Shown: positions 43,580-53,317 of the stretch, one piece after another
How the letters are laid out: every line of letters begins with the position of its first letter
How positions within the stretch are numbered: the stretch's first letter is position 1
Assembly: GCA_014268975.2 (NCBI GenBank)
Contig: CP077096.1
Location: forward strand, 367,001 to 431,000
Source: Pseudomonas wayambapalatensis
GTDB lineage: Bacteria; Pseudomonadota; Gammaproteobacteria; Pseudomonadales; Pseudomonadaceae
Direction: 5' to 3'
Length of the DNA stretch: 64,000 bases
Position numbers and translations under genes: made by a program
The notes under the pieces: generated by a model
The model's input: only the letters and a program-made list of their open reading frames with translations
What the model was told of the DNA's origin: nothing
The model's database searches: none

Positions 43580-45853
43580 ATGCTCAATACGCTGCGCAAG
43601 ATCGTCCAGGAAGTGAACTCCGCCAAAGATCTCAAGACGGCGTTGGGTATCATTGTCTTGCGCGTCAAGGAGGCCATGGGCAGCCAGGTATGCTCGGTCT
43701 ACCTGCTCGACCCGGAGACCAACCGTTTCGTGCTGATGGCCACCGAAGGCCTGAACAAGCGCTCGATCGGCAAGGTCAGCATGGCCCCCAACGAAGGCCT
43801 GGTCGGCCTGGTCGGCACCCGCGAGGAGCCGTTGAACCTCGAGAACGCGGCGGATCACCCGCGCTACCGCTACTTCGCCGAAACCGGCGAGGAACGCTTC
43901 GCCTCCTTCCTTGGTGCCCCCATCATCCACCACCGTCGCGTGGTCGGGGTACTGGTGATCCAGCAGAAGGAGCGGCGCCAGTTCGATGAAGGCGAAGAAG
44001 CCTTCCTGGTGACCATGAGCGCCCAGCTTGCCGGGGTTATCGCCCACGCCGAGGCCACCGGCTCGATACGCGGCCTGGGCCGCCAGGGCAAGGGTATCCA
44101 GGAAGCACGTTTCGTCGGTGTACCGGGCTCGCCAGGCGCTGCCGTCGGCCGCGCGGTGGTCATGCTGCCGCCTGCCGACCTCGAAGTGGTCCCGGACAAG
44201 ACCGTCGAAGACATCGACGGCGAGCTCAAACTCTTCAACAACGCCCTCGAAGGGGTGCGCGCCGACATGCGCAAGCTGTCGGCGAAGCTTGCGACCCAGC
44301 TGCGCCCCGAAGAGCGTGCGCTGTTCGATGTGTACCTGATGATGCTCGAAGATGCCGCCCTCGGTGGCGAAGTGGCCGAGGTCATCAAGACCGGCCAGTG
44401 GGCCCAGGGCGCGCTGCGCCAGGTGGTCGGCGAGCACGTCAGCCGCTTCGAGCTGATGGATGACGATTACCTGCGCGAGCGCGCCTCGGACGTCAAGGAC
44501 CTCGGCCGCCGCCTGCTGGCCTACCTGCAGGAGGCCCGCTCGCAGACGCTGGTCTACCCCGACAACACCATCCTGGTCAGCGAGGAGCTGACCCCGGCGA
44601 TGCTCGGCGAAGTGCCGGAAGGCAAGCTGGTCGGCCTGGTGTCGGTTTTGGGCTCGGGCAACTCCCACGTGGCGATCCTGGCCCGGGCCATGGGCATCCC
44701 GACGGTGATGGGCCTGGTCGACCTGCCGTATTCCAAGGTCGATGGCATCGAGATGATTCTCGACGGCTACAAGGGCGAGGCCTACACCAACCCCAGCGAT
44801 GTGCTGCGCAAGCAGTACAGCGACGTGGTCGAGGAAGAGCGCCAGTTGGCCCAAGGGCTCGATGCCCTGCGCGAGCTGCCGTGCATCACCCCCGACGGCC
44901 ACCGCATGCCGCTTTGGGTCAACACCGGTCTGCTGGCCGACGTGGCCCGGGCCCAGCAGCGTGGCGCCGAGGGCGTGGGCCTGTACCGCACCGAAGTGCC
45001 GTTCATGATCAACCAGCGCTTCCCCAGCGAAAAGGAACAGCTGGCGATCTACCGCGAGCAATTGGCGGCCTTCCACCCGCTGCCGGTGACCATGCGCACG
45101 CTGGACATCGGCGGTGACAAGGCGCTGTCCTACTTCCCGATCAAGGAAGAAAACCCCTTCCTCGGCTGGCGCGGCATTCGCGTCACCCTCGACCACCCGG
45201 AAATCTTCCTGGTACAGACCCGCGCCATGCTCAAGGCCAGCGAGGGCCTGAACAACCTGCGTATCCTGCTGCCGATGATTTCTGGCATCCATGAGCTGGA
45301 AGAGGCGCTGCACCTGATCCACCGTGCCTGGGGCGAAGTGCGTGACGAAGGCACCGATGTGCCGATGCCCCCGGTTGGCGTGATGGTGGAGATTCCGGCT
45401 GCCGTTTACCAGACCAAGGAACTGGCGCGTCAGGTCGACTTCCTCTCGGTCGGCTCCAACGACCTCACGCAGTACCTGCTGGCGGTCGATCGCAACAACC
45501 CGCGGGTCGCCGACCTGTACGACTACCTCCATCCCGCGGTGCTGCAAGCCTTGCAGACCGTGGTGCGCGATGCCCACGCCGAAGGCAAGCCGGTGAGTAT
45601 CTGCGGCGAGATGGCCGGTGATCCGGCAGCGGCGATCCTGCTCATGGCGATGGGCTTCGACAGCCTGTCGATGAACGCCACCAACCTGCCGAAGGTGAAG
45701 TGGATGCTGCGTCAGATCAACATGAGCAAGGCCCGCGAGCTGCTGAACGAAGCCATGACCCATGACAACCCGCAGGTTATCCACAGCTCGTTGCAACTGG
45801 CGCTGAAGAACTTGGGGCTGGCGCGGATGATCGGACCTAACAAGAGCCTCTGA
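43580..45853 (+). CDS. ptsP: PTS-Ntr enzyme I (phosphoenolpyruvate-protein phosphotransferase)
   Basis: 757-residue cytoplasmic enzyme that takes phosphate from PEP and passes it to NPr (PtsO), then PtsN, in nitrogen- and carbon-linked regulation. An N-terminal GAF domain (about residues 1-160) marks PtsP rather than sugar EI. Then come the PEP-utiliser domains: phospho-His363 in LGSGNSHVAILARAMGIPTVMG, the PEP-binding blocks GVGLYRTEVPFMI and GGDKALSYFPI, MVEIPAAVYQTKELA, and the catalytic Cys region SICGEMAGDP. Confidence 0.96.
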   Translation: MLNTLRKIVQEVNSAKDLKTALGIIVLRVKEAMGSQVCSVYLLDPETNRFVLMATEGLNKRSIGKVSMAPNEGLVGLVGTREEPLNLENAADHPRYRYFAETGEERFASFLGAPIIHHRRVVGVLVIQQKERRQFDEGEEAFLVTMSAQLAGVIAHAEATGSIRGLGRQGKGIQEARFVGVPGSPGAAVGRAVVMLPPADLEVVPDKTVEDIDGELKLFNNALEGVRADMRKLSAKLATQLRPEERALFDVYLMMLEDAALGGEVAEVIKTGQWAQGALRQVVGEHVSRFELMDDDYLRERASDVKDLGRRLLAYLQEARSQTLVYPDNTILVSEELTPAMLGEVPEGKLVGLVSVLGSGNSHVAILARAMGIPTVMGLVDLPYSKVDGIEMILDGYKGEAYTNPSDVLRKQYSDVVEEERQLAQGLDALRELPCITPDGHRMPLWVNTGLLADVARAQQRGAEGVGLYRTEVPFMINQRFPSEKEQLAIYREQLAAFHPLPVTMRTLDIGGDKALSYFPIKEENPFLGWRGIRVTLDHPEIFLVQTRAMLKASEGLNNLRILLPMISGIHELEEALHLIHRAWGEVRDEGTDVPMPPVGVMVEIPAAVYQTKELARQVDFLSVGSNDLTQYLLAVDRNNPRVADLYDYLHPAVLQALQTVVRDAHAEGKPVSICGEMAGDPAAAILLMAMGFDSLSMNATNLPKVKWMLRQINMSKARELLNEAMTHDNPQVIHSSLQLALKNLGLARMIGPNKSL

Positions 45854-45868
45854 TGGTTCACAGGCCCC

Positions 45869-45913
45869 TTCGCGGGCAAGCCTGCTACCCACAGGGGTGG
45901 GCTTGCCCGCGAA
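45869..45913. repeat. Compact inverted REP pair after ptsP
   Basis: A slightly diverged reverse copy (45869-45893) and a headless forward copy (about 45896-45913) nearly touch, giving one long hairpin between convergent genes; probably ends transcription. Confidence 0.75.
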
Positions 45914-45926
45914 GGGGCCTGAGAAG

Positions 45927-46676
45927 TCACACGAGATTCAGTTCCACTTCCCCTAGATGCCCACCAAAGGGCCCGAAACTGCGCTCGATCATCCGCCTTC
46001 TGCCCTGATCATCCACGATCAGCACGGTACTTGCCCGCGTCCCGTAATTCTGGCTGGCAATGAACACACTCGACAGCAACCGCTCGGTCGCCAGCCCTAC
46101 GCCGGTCTCCGGCAACTCACCATCTTGTGCTTGCCCACCATCGGCCAGCAGCGCCAGTAGCTGCTGCGGGTCTGCCGATTCCAGCGCCTGGCCCAGCGCC
46201 GAGCGCGCCTTCACCAGTTTTGGCCACGGCGTATCCAGCCCGGCGTTGGACAGCCCGTACACGCCGGGTGACAGCAGCCGTGGCGCCGGGTCGCGGGCGT
46301 GCAGATAGCCTAGCCGCTCGCCATCGCCCACCAGCAGGTTGAACCCCGAGTACTGCGCGCTGCGGCTGGCAACCTGGTCCAGATACGCCTCGACGCCCAG
46401 GTCCCCCTGCAGGAAGGCTGCCACCAGTTCTCCGCGCGAGCGTGGCCCGAGCGGCTGGCGAGGGTCGCGGATATTGGTCAGCGCCGCGAAACGCCCGGCC
46501 GGGCCGATACCCAGCCAGGTGCCGCCGGCTTCGAGGTCGCGCCCGGCATGTACGCCATGGGCATCGTCCCAGGGGGCGAGCGCCTGGGTAGGGCGGGCAT
46601 AGAACTCGTCGCGGTTGGCCGCGACGATCAGCGGCAGGGCGTGCCCCGGCCGCCAGGCGAATACGATCAGGCACAT
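45927..46676 (-). CDS. NRDE family protein (TANGO2-like)
   Basis: 249-residue protein beginning MCLIVFAWRPG with the signature LIVAANRDEFYARP. The N-terminal Cys2 is placed as in Ntn-type folds. Bacterial members are linked to haem handling; actual role here is unknown. Convergent with ptsP. Confidence 0.87.
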   Translation of the reverse strand: MCLIVFAWRPGHALPLIVAANRDEFYARPTQALAPWDDAHGVHAGRDLEAGGTWLGIGPAGRFAALTNIRDPRQPLGPRSRGELVAAFLQGDLGVEAYLDQVASRSAQYSGFNLLVGDGERLGYLHARDPAPRLLSPGVYGLSNAGLDTPWPKLVKARSALGQALESADPQQLLALLADGGQAQDGELPETGVGLATERLLSSVFIASQNYGTRASTVLIVDDQGRRRMIERSFGPFGGHLGEVELNLV

Positions 46677-46806
46677 GGGGTGGCCTCAGTGTTTTGTGCC
46701 ACTCTACCCACAGCCTGCCTGCACTTCCATCACCTGACACAGAGTTCACTAGAGGCGCGGCCCCGGCTTCCGTTACCATGCCGGATCGTATTCACAGGGT
46801 CGGCGA

Positions 46807-47589
46807 ATGGAATTCGTACTCTATCTGCTGTTGGGCGCCTGCGCCGGCGTACTGGCCGGGCTCTTCGGCGTGGGCGGTGGCATCATCATCGTGCCGGTGC
46901 TGGTGTTCAGCTTCACCCTGCAGGGTTTCGATGCCTCGATCCTCACGCACCTGGCGGTCGGGACTTCGCTGGCGACCATCGTCTTCACCTCGATCAATGC
47001 CGTGCTGGAGCACCACCGCAAGGGGGCCGTACAGTGGCCGGTGTTCCTGTGGATGACTGTCGGCATCCTCATCGGCGCCGGCATTGGCGCCAAGACCGCC
47101 TCGTTGATCCAGGGGCCGATGCTGCAGAAGATCATCGGCGTGTTCGCCCTGCTGGTGTCGCTGCAGATGGCTCTCGACCTCAAGCCCAAAGCCAGCCGTG
47201 GCATCCCCGGCAAGCCTGGGCTGATCGCGGCGGGTGGGGTGATCGGCTGGGCCTCGGCGATCTTCGGTATCGGTGGTGGCTCGCTCACGGTGCCTTTTCT
47301 TACCTGGCGTAGCCTGCCCATGCAGAAGGCCGTGGCCACCTCGTCGGCCTGCGGCTTGCCAATCGCCCTGGCCAGTGCCCTGAGCTTCATGATCCTGGGC
47401 TGGAACGAAACGCATCTGCCCGCGCACAGCCTGGGCTACGTCTATCTCCCCGCGCTGGTCGGCATTGCCGTCACCAGCATGTTTTTCGCCCGCTTCGGCG
47501 CGCGCCTGGCGCACAAGCTGTCGCCGCGCCTGCTCAAGCGCCTGTTTGCCGCGCTGCTGTTCTGCGTCGGCCTTAGCTTTTTGATCTAG
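46807..47589 (+). CDS. TauE/SafE family transporter
   Basis: 260-residue integral membrane protein with about eight helices, beginning [30 protein letters not shown], the TauE/SafE signature that is repeated as [20 protein letters not shown]. The family exports sulfite or organosulfonates. Here it may carry a sulfur oxyanion, but it lies away from the sulfur block. 10 bases before lgt, so probably co-transcribed. Confidence 0.88.
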   Translation: MEFVLYLLLGACAGVLAGLFGVGGGIIIVPVLVFSFTLQGFDASILTHLAVGTSLATIVFTSINAVLEHHRKGAVQWPVFLWMTVGILIGAGIGAKTASLIQGPMLQKIIGVFALLVSLQMALDLKPKASRGIPGKPGLIAAGGVIGWASAIFGIGGGSLTVPFLTWRSLPMQKAVATSSACGLPIALASALSFMILGWNETHLPAHSLGYVYLPALVGIAVTSMFFARFGARLAHKLSPRLLKRLFAALLFCVGLSFLI

Positions 47590-47599
47590 AGGAACCACC

Positions 47600-48409
47600 A
47601 TGCTGCCTTACCCGCAGATCGACCCCGTGGCCGTGGCCCTCGGGCCGCTGAAAATCCACTGGTACGGCCTGATGTACCTGATCGGCATCGGCGGTGCCTG
47701 GCTGCTCGCCTCGCGCCGGCTGAACCGCTTCGACCCGACCTGGAACCGCGAAAAGCTCTCCGACCTGGTGTTCTGGCTGTCGATGGGCGTGATCGTCGGC
47801 GGGCGCTTGGGCTACGTGCTGTTCTACGACCTGCACCAGTACCTGGCCAACCCGACGCTGATCTTCGAAGTGTGGAAAGGCGGCATGTCGTTCCATGGCG
47901 GCTTCATCGGCGTGATGCTGGCAGCGCTGTGGTTCGGCAAGCGCAACAACAAGTCGTTCTTCGAGCTGATGGACTTCGTCGCGCCGCTGGTGCCGATCGG
48001 CCTGGGTGCCGGGCGTATCGGCAACTTCATCAATGCCGAGCTGTGGGGCAAGCCGACCGACGTGCCATGGGCGATGATCTTCCCGCCGTTCAGCGATCCG
48101 GCGCAGTTGCCGCGTCACCCCTCGCAGCTGTACCAGTTCGCACTGGAGGGTGTGGCACTGTTCCTGATCCTCTGGCTGTTCTCGCGCAAACCACGCCCCA
48201 CCATGGCGGTTTCCGGCATGTTCGCGCTGTTCTACGGGATCTTCCGCTTCATCGTCGAGTTCGTCCGCGTGCCGGACGCCCAGCTTGGCTACCTGGCGTG
48301 GGGCTGGCTGACCATGGGTCAGATTCTCTGCATACCGATGATCGTCGCTGGCCTCGCCTTGATCTGGTGGGCTTATAATCGCAAACCCACGGCGACACCC
48401 GCCCACTGA
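47600..48409 (+). CDS. lgt: Prolipoprotein diacylglyceryl transferase
   Basis: 269-residue inner-membrane enzyme moving diacylglycerol from phosphatidylglycerol to the lipobox Cys of prolipoproteins, an essential step. Seven helices are expected. Conserved blocks: [33 protein letters not shown] and the signature [24 protein letters not shown] follows. AGAGGA site before the ATG. Confidence 0.97.
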   Translation: MLPYPQIDPVAVALGPLKIHWYGLMYLIGIGGAWLLASRRLNRFDPTWNREKLSDLVFWLSMGVIVGGRLGYVLFYDLHQYLANPTLIFEVWKGGMSFHGGFIGVMLAALWFGKRNNKSFFELMDFVAPLVPIGLGAGRIGNFINAELWGKPTDVPWAMIFPPFSDPAQLPRHPSQLYQFALEGVALFLILWLFSRKPRPTMAVSGMFALFYGIFRFIVEFVRVPDAQLGYLAWGWLTMGQILCIPMIVAGLALIWWAYNRKPTATPAH

Positions 48410-48415
48410 TAATTC

Positions 48416-48442
48416 CACGGCAGGGGCGATCCCCCTGCCGTG
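48416..48442 (+). other. Perfect GC hairpin between lgt and thyA
   Basis: CACGGCAGGGG (48416-48426) pairs with CCCCTGCCGTG (48432-48442), an 11-bp perfect stem with a 5-base loop, ending 17 bases before the thyA start. There is no T tract. Confidence 0.65.
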
Positions 48443-48459
48443 CTTGCTACAGGTAGGCC

Positions 48460-49431
48460 ATGAAACAGTATCTAGACCTGGTTCGCGACGTCATCGAGAA
48501 CGGCACGCTGCAGGGCAATCGCACCGGTATCCGCACTATCAGCCTGCCGGGCGCCATGTTGCGCTTCGACCTGCAGAAGGGTTTCCCGGCTATCACCACA
48601 CGCAAGCTGGCGTTCAAGTCGGCGATCGGCGAGATGGTCGGTTTCTTGCGCGGCGTGAAGAACGCCGGCGAGTTTCGCGACCTCGGCTGCAAGGTCTGGG
48701 ACCAGAACGCCAACGAGAACGCCCAATGGCTGGCCAACCCCTTCCGCCAGGGTCATGACGACCTCGGCGAGATCTATGGCGTGCAATGGCGCCAATGGCC
48801 AGGCTACAAGCGCATCCCGCTGAGCAACCCGGCCGCCATCGAAATGGCGGAAAAGGCCGGTTTCCGCCAGATCGCCAAGGACGAGGAAGATGGCCAGGCA
48901 TTCGTCATCCTCTACAAGGCCATCGACCAGGTGCGCCAGTGCCTGGACACCATCGCCAACGACCCGGGCAGCCGACGCATCCTGTTCCACGGCTGGAACT
49001 GCGCCCAGCTCGACGAGATGGCGCTGCCGCCCTGCCATCTGCTGTACCAATTCCACCCCAATGTCGAGACGAAGGAAATTTCCCTCACGCTCTACATTCG
49101 CTCCAATGACCTGGGCCTGGGCACACCGTTCAACCTCACCGAAGGTGCGGCCCTGCTGTCGCTGTTCGGGCGCCTGACCGGTTATACCCCGCGCTGGTTC
49201 ACCTACTTCATCGGCGATGCCCATGTGTACGAGAACCACCTGGACATGCTCAACGAGCAGCTCAAGCGCGAGCCGCTGGAGGCACCGAAGCTGGTGATCA
49301 GCGACCGTGTGCCGGCGTTTGCCGAGACCGGTGTGTATGAGCCGGAGTGGCTGGAGAAGATCGAGCCGAGTGATTTCTGGCTGGAAGGGTATGAGCATCA
49401 TGCGCCGATGACGGCGCCGATGGCGGTCTGA
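48460..49431 (+). CDS. thyA: Thymidylate synthase
   Basis: 323-residue cytoplasmic enzyme making dTMP from dUMP and methylene-tetrahydrofolate. Catalytic Cys in [12 protein letters not shown]; folate/dUMP blocks [40 protein letters not shown] and [16 protein letters not shown]. It is about 60 residues longer than E. coli ThyA; the extra stretch (about residues 110-160, [20 protein letters not shown]) is an insert, as also seen in other pseudomonads. Follows lgt. Confidence 0.96.
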   Translation: MKQYLDLVRDVIENGTLQGNRTGIRTISLPGAMLRFDLQKGFPAITTRKLAFKSAIGEMVGFLRGVKNAGEFRDLGCKVWDQNANENAQWLANPFRQGHDDLGEIYGVQWRQWPGYKRIPLSNPAAIEMAEKAGFRQIAKDEEDGQAFVILYKAIDQVRQCLDTIANDPGSRRILFHGWNCAQLDEMALPPCHLLYQFHPNVETKEISLTLYIRSNDLGLGTPFNLTEGAALLSLFGRLTGYTPRWFTYFIGDAHVYENHLDMLNEQLKREPLEAPKLVISDRVPAFAETGVYEPEWLEKIEPSDFWLEGYEHHAPMTAPMAV

Positions 49432-49477
49432 TTCGAGGCCGCGTCGCTCTTTTCACGGGCAGAGGCCTTTACCGGCC

Positions 49478-49921
49478 TCAATGCCCGTGACTACGCCCTA
49501 CATGCGAATGCTCGGTCTCCGGCACCGACACCGCGCCATTGACCTCCAGCTGCTGCAAGATCGCGCACTCATCCCCCTGTGCATTGCACTGCCTGCGTAA
49601 CTCCACCAGCTGCATCTGCAGCGCCATCAGACCATCGATCCTCGCCTGCACATGCTCGATATGCTCGTCGATCAGCGCATTGACGCTGCCGCACGCACCT
49701 TCGGGGGTGTCGCGCAGGCGCAGCAGGCTGCGGATTTCGTCGAGTGTCATGTCCAGGGTTCGGCAGTTGCGGATGAAGGTCAGACGCTCCACATGGGCCT
49801 GGGTGTACAGGCGGTAGTTGCCGTCGGTGCGGGCGGGTTCGGGCAGCAATTGCTCGCGCTCGTAGTAGCGGATGGTTTCCACGGCGCAGTCGGTGGCCTT
49901 GGCCAGTTCTCCGATCTTCAT
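49478..49921 (-). CDS. cadR: MerR-family cadmium/lead sensor CadR
   Basis: 147-residue metal-sensing activator. The MerR helix-turn-helix ([21 protein letters not shown]) and dimer coiled coil are present. Metal-site Cys residues occur in [14 protein letters not shown] and in [19 protein letters not shown]-terminal His tail (SHVGRSHGH) matches P. putida CadR. It diverges from cadA with the operator in the 99-base gap between them. Confidence 0.94.
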   Translation of the reverse strand: MKIGELAKATDCAVETIRYYEREQLLPEPARTDGNYRLYTQAHVERLTFIRNCRTLDMTLDEIRSLLRLRDTPEGACGSVNALIDEHIEHVQARIDGLMALQMQLVELRRQCNAQGDECAILQQLEVNGAVSVPETEHSHVGRSHGH

Positions 49922-49943
49922 GACGAAATCTCCATTGGATCGC

Positions 49944-49967
49944 TTGACCCTATAGTGGCTACAGGGT
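49944..49967 (+). promoter_or_regulatory. CadR operator in the cadA promoter
   Basis: The -35 element TTGACC (49944-49949) overlaps a 21-base dyad (49947-49967) with arms ACCCT / AGGGT and inner TAG / CTA, the layout of MerR-family promoters with a long -10/-35 spacer. A -10 around gttcact follows. It lies 54 bases before cadA. Confidence 0.85.
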
Positions 49968-50020
49968 GTTCACTTGGCAACAACCCCCCGTCAGTGGGCA
50001 CTCTCCATCAGGGCGAACCT

Positions 50021-52285
50021 ATGAACCAGCCTGTCAGTCACGACCACGACCACGACCACAAGCACGATCATGGCCATGAGCATGGCGCCAAGTCCTCCTG
50101 CCACGACACCCAGGCCCACAGCTGCTGTGCCAGCAAAGCGGCGCCGGCCTTCGTGCAACTGACCGAAAAGGCCAGCGACCAGGCGCGCCTCAGCCGTTTT
50201 CGCATCGAAGCGATGGACTGCCCGACCGAGCAGACCTTGATCCAGGACAAGCTGGGCAAGCTTGCTGGCATCGAGCAGTTGGAGTTCAACCTGATCAACC
50301 GCATCCTCGGCGTGCGCCACACCCTCGACGGCACCGTGCAGATCGAGCGTGCCATCGACAGCCTGGGCATGAAGGCCGAGCCCCTGGCTGCAGACGACGA
50401 TGGCAGCGCCAGCGCCCCTGTTGCCCACAAGACCCGCTGGTGGCCATTGGCATTGTCGGGTATTGCCGCGATTGGCGCCGAAATCGTGCACTTCTCCGCG
50501 CTGGCGCCGGAGTGGGTGGTGGCTTTGCTGGCACTGGCAGCCATCCTCGGCTGCGGCCTGGGCACCTACAAGAAGGGCTGGATCGCGCTCAAGAACCGTA
50601 ACCTCAACATCAACGCGCTGATGAGCATCGCCGTGACCGGTGCCGTGCTGATCGGCCAGTGGCCGGAGGCGGCGATGGTCATGGTGCTGTTCACCATCGC
50701 CGAACTGATCGAGGCACGCTCGCTGGACCGGGCGCGCAACGCCATCAGCGGCCTGATGCAACTGACGCCAGATATGGCCACCGTGCAACAAGCGGATGGC
50801 CAGTGGCGTGAGGTCGAGGTGCGTGAGGTGGCCATCGGTGCACGGGTGCGGGTGCGCCCGGGCGAGCGGATCGGCCTGGATGGCGAGGTGGTCAGTGGGC
50901 AATCCAGCGTCGATCAGGCACCGATCACCGGCGAAAGCCTGCCTGTCGAGAAGACTGTGGGCGACAAACTCTTCGCTGGCACCATCAACCAGGCCGGTGC
51001 CCTTGAGTTCCGCGTCACGGCTAGCGCCGGGCAATCGACCCTGGCACGCATCATCAAGGCGGTGGAAGAGGCGCAAGGCGCGCGGGCGCCGACCCAGCGC
51101 TTCGTCGATCAGTTCTCGCGCATCTACACCCCCGCCGTGTTCGCCGTGGCCTTGGCCGTGGCGATCATCCCGCCGCTGTTCATGGCCGGTGCCTGGTTCG
51201 ACTGGGTCTACCGTGCCCTGGTGCTGCTGGTGGTGGCCTGCCCGTGCGCGCTGGTGATCTCGACCCCGGTGACCATCGTCAGTGGCCTGGCTGCGGCGGC
51301 GCGCAAGGGCATCCTGATCAAGGGCGGTGTCTATCTCGAGGGCGGGCGCAAGCTGGACTTCCTGGCCCTGGACAAGACCGGCACCATCACCCACGGCAAG
51401 CCAGTGCAGACCGACTTCAAGGCGCTCGACCCGCTGTTCGAGGATCGCGCCCAGGCCTTGGCCGCGAGCTTGGGAGAGCGTTCCGACCACCCGGTGTCGC
51501 GCGCTATTGCCCAGCATGCCAAGGCGCAGAACATCGCCCTCAGCGATGTCATGGAGTTCGCCGCGCTGGCCGGGCGCGGTGTGCGTGGCGAGATCGATGG
51601 CCAGGCCTATCACCTGGGCAACCATCGACTGGTCGAGGAACTGGGCCTGTGCTCGCCTGCGCTGGAAGCTCAGCTCGACCAGCTCGAGCGCCAAGGCAAG
51701 ACCGTCGTGCTGCTGCTCGACCGCTCCGGCCCGCTGGCACTGTTCGCCGTGGCCGATACCGTGAAGGACAGCAGCCGCCAGGCCATCGCCGAGTTGCATG
51801 AGCTGGGGATCAAGACGGTCATGCTGACCGGCGACAACCCGCACACGGCCCAGGCCATCGCTGCCCAGGTGGGTATCGATCGCGCCGAGGGCAACCTGCT
51901 GCCTGCCGACAAACTCAAGACCATCGAAGACCTCTACGCTCAAGGCCACCGCGTGGGCATGGTCGGCGACGGCATCAACGACGCCCCGGCCCTGGCCCGC
52001 GCCGAGATCGGCTTCGCCATGGCGGCGGCCGGCACCGACACCGCCATCGAAACCGCGGATGTGGCTCTGATGGACGACGACTTGCGCAAAATCCCGGCGT
52101 TCGTCAGGCTGTCGCGCCAGAGCGCTGCGATCCTCATCCAGAACATTGTCCTGGCACTGGGGGTCAAGGCGATATTCCTGGCAATCACCTTTGCCGGCAT
52201 GGCCACCCTGTGGATGGCAGTGTTCGCCGACATGGGCGTGAGCCTGCTGGTGGTGTTCAACGGCTTGCGCCTGTTGCGCAAATAA
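50021..52285 (+). CDS. cadA: Cadmium/zinc/lead-exporting P1B-type ATPase
   Basis: 754-residue inner-membrane metal pump. The N-terminus is very rich in His and Cys ([15 protein letters not shown], then [10 protein letters not shown]). One HMA-like fold follows, in which the usual metal CxxC is replaced by MDCPTEQTL. Transport block CPCALVIS (CPC helix), phosphorylation site [11 protein letters not shown] and hinge [11 protein letters not shown] are intact; TGES is present. Zn/Cd/Pb specificity is supported by cadR next door. ATG 50021 follows the operator; a longer frame from 49652 would run through cadR and the promoter. Confidence 0.95.
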   Translation: MNQPVSHDHDHDHKHDHGHEHGAKSSCHDTQAHSCCASKAAPAFVQLTEKASDQARLSRFRIEAMDCPTEQTLIQDKLGKLAGIEQLEFNLINRILGVRHTLDGTVQIERAIDSLGMKAEPLAADDDGSASAPVAHKTRWWPLALSGIAAIGAEIVHFSALAPEWVVALLALAAILGCGLGTYKKGWIALKNRNLNINALMSIAVTGAVLIGQWPEAAMVMVLFTIAELIEARSLDRARNAISGLMQLTPDMATVQQADGQWREVEVREVAIGARVRVRPGERIGLDGEVVSGQSSVDQAPITGESLPVEKTVGDKLFAGTINQAGALEFRVTASAGQSTLARIIKAVEEAQGARAPTQRFVDQFSRIYTPAVFAVALAVAIIPPLFMAGAWFDWVYRALVLLVVACPCALVISTPVTIVSGLAAAARKGILIKGGVYLEGGRKLDFLALDKTGTITHGKPVQTDFKALDPLFEDRAQALAASLGERSDHPVSRAIAQHAKAQNIALSDVMEFAALAGRGVRGEIDGQAYHLGNHRLVEELGLCSPALEAQLDQLERQGKTVVLLLDRSGPLALFAVADTVKDSSRQAIAELHELGIKTVMLTGDNPHTAQAIAAQVGIDRAEGNLLPADKLKTIEDLYAQGHRVGMVGDGINDAPALARAEIGFAMAAAGTDTAIETADVALMDDDLRKIPAFVRLSRQSAAILIQNIVLALGVKAIFLAITFAGMATLWMAVFADMGVSLLVVFNGLRLLRK

Positions 52286-52294
52286 CGAGGTGCC

Positions 52295-53164
52295 ATGCTC
52301 GCATCGGAGCTCAAAGCCTTCTACATGGTGGCCCGCCTGGGCAGCATCACGCTGGCGGCGAAGAAGCTTGGGCTCAGCCAGCCCACGGTGACCACGCAGA
52401 TCCGCAACCTGGAGAGCCAGTACGCGGTCGAGCTGTTCTACCGGGGTGGCCGACGCCTGGTGCTGAGCGAGGAGGGCGCCAGGCTCCTGCCGCGGGTCAA
52501 GGCCTTGCTGCAGCAAGAGGCGGACATCGAGTTCGAACTGCGCAACTGCGGCCAGGCCCAGGGCAGCTTGCGGGTCGCGGCCACCGCGCCTTACTACATT
52601 CTCGACCTGGTGAAGGTGTTCCGCGAACGCCTGCCCCAGGTCGAGGTGGCGGTGGAGATCGGCAACTCGCAACAGGTGCTGGAGATGCTCGAGGAGTACC
52701 GGGTGGATATCGCTGCCTCGTCGCAGTTGGTCGAGGATGCGCGCCTGGTGCGCCGGGTGCTGGGCAGCGATCCGCTGGTCGTGGCCGTGCACCGCAGCCA
52801 TCCGCTGGCGCAGCGTCAGGCGGTGGGCATCGAAGGCCTCGCCGGGCATTGCCTGTTGATGCGCGAACCGGGTTCGACCACGCGCAAGCTGACCGAGCAG
52901 ATGATGCAGGAGGCCGGGGTGAAGGCCGGTGCGCTGTTGGAAATCGGCAGCCGCGAATCGATTCGCGAAGCGGTGCTGCGCAATATCGGCATCAGTGTCA
53001 TTGCCCGCCATGAAGTGCCTCTGACCCCGGAGTTGCGGGTGCTGGCACTGGAGGGCGCGCCGCTGATGCACGAGTACCTGTATTGCCTGAAGGAGCGGCG
53101 CCAGGCGCGCTTGCCGGCGGCGTTTCTTGGGGTAGCGCAGGAAGTGGCGGGGGCTCGGTTCTAG
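52295..53164 (+). CDS. LysR-family transcriptional regulator
   Basis: 289-residue LysR protein: N-terminal helix-turn-helix (FYMVARLGSITLAAKKLGLSQPTVTTQIRNLE), then a substrate-binding domain. It has a CGAGG site 9 bases after cadA. It lies upstream of, and in the same direction as, the phosphonate transporter genes and is the most likely regulator of them; position is the only evidence. Confidence 0.9.
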   Translation: MLASELKAFYMVARLGSITLAAKKLGLSQPTVTTQIRNLESQYAVELFYRGGRRLVLSEEGARLLPRVKALLQQEADIEFELRNCGQAQGSLRVAATAPYYILDLVKVFRERLPQVEVAVEIGNSQQVLEMLEEYRVDIAASSQLVEDARLVRRVLGSDPLVVAVHRSHPLAQRQAVGIEGLAGHCLLMREPGSTTRKLTEQMMQEAGVKAGALLEIGSRESIREAVLRNIGISVIARHEVPLTPELRVLALEGAPLMHEYLYCLKERRQARLPAAFLGVAQEVAGARF

Positions 53165-53291
53165 ATTTCCTGCAGCTTGTTCGCGGTGCCATGCCCGTGT
53201 TCGCAGGCCCTCAACCAAAATCCGCCAATGCCACTATCACCTGCTTTGCCCTAATCGCCACAGAACCTTCGCACAGCCTTCCTAGCATGGC

Positions 53292-53310
53292 CCTCATCTC
53301 TTCGATGAGG
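53292..53310 (+). other. Small hairpin overlapping the ribosome site of the phosphonate transporter ATPase gene
   Basis: CCTCATC (53292-53298) pairs with GATGAGG (53304-53310). The second arm carries the GATGAGG ribosome site, 7 bases before the ATG at 53318, so the fold would hide it. Confidence 0.5.
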
Positions 53311-53317
53311 CCCCGCC

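Noticed and set aside
43493..45892. 799-codon open frame on the minus strand
   Set aside because: Antisense shadow of ptsP.
49652..50020. N-terminal extension of cadA
   Set aside because: It would be translated from inside cadR and through the CadR operator; the ATG at 50021 is after the promoter and starts the His-rich head.
49991..53218. 1075-codon open frame on the minus strand
   Set aside because: Shadow of cadA and the LysR gene; it would cover two well-supported genes and shows no domain.
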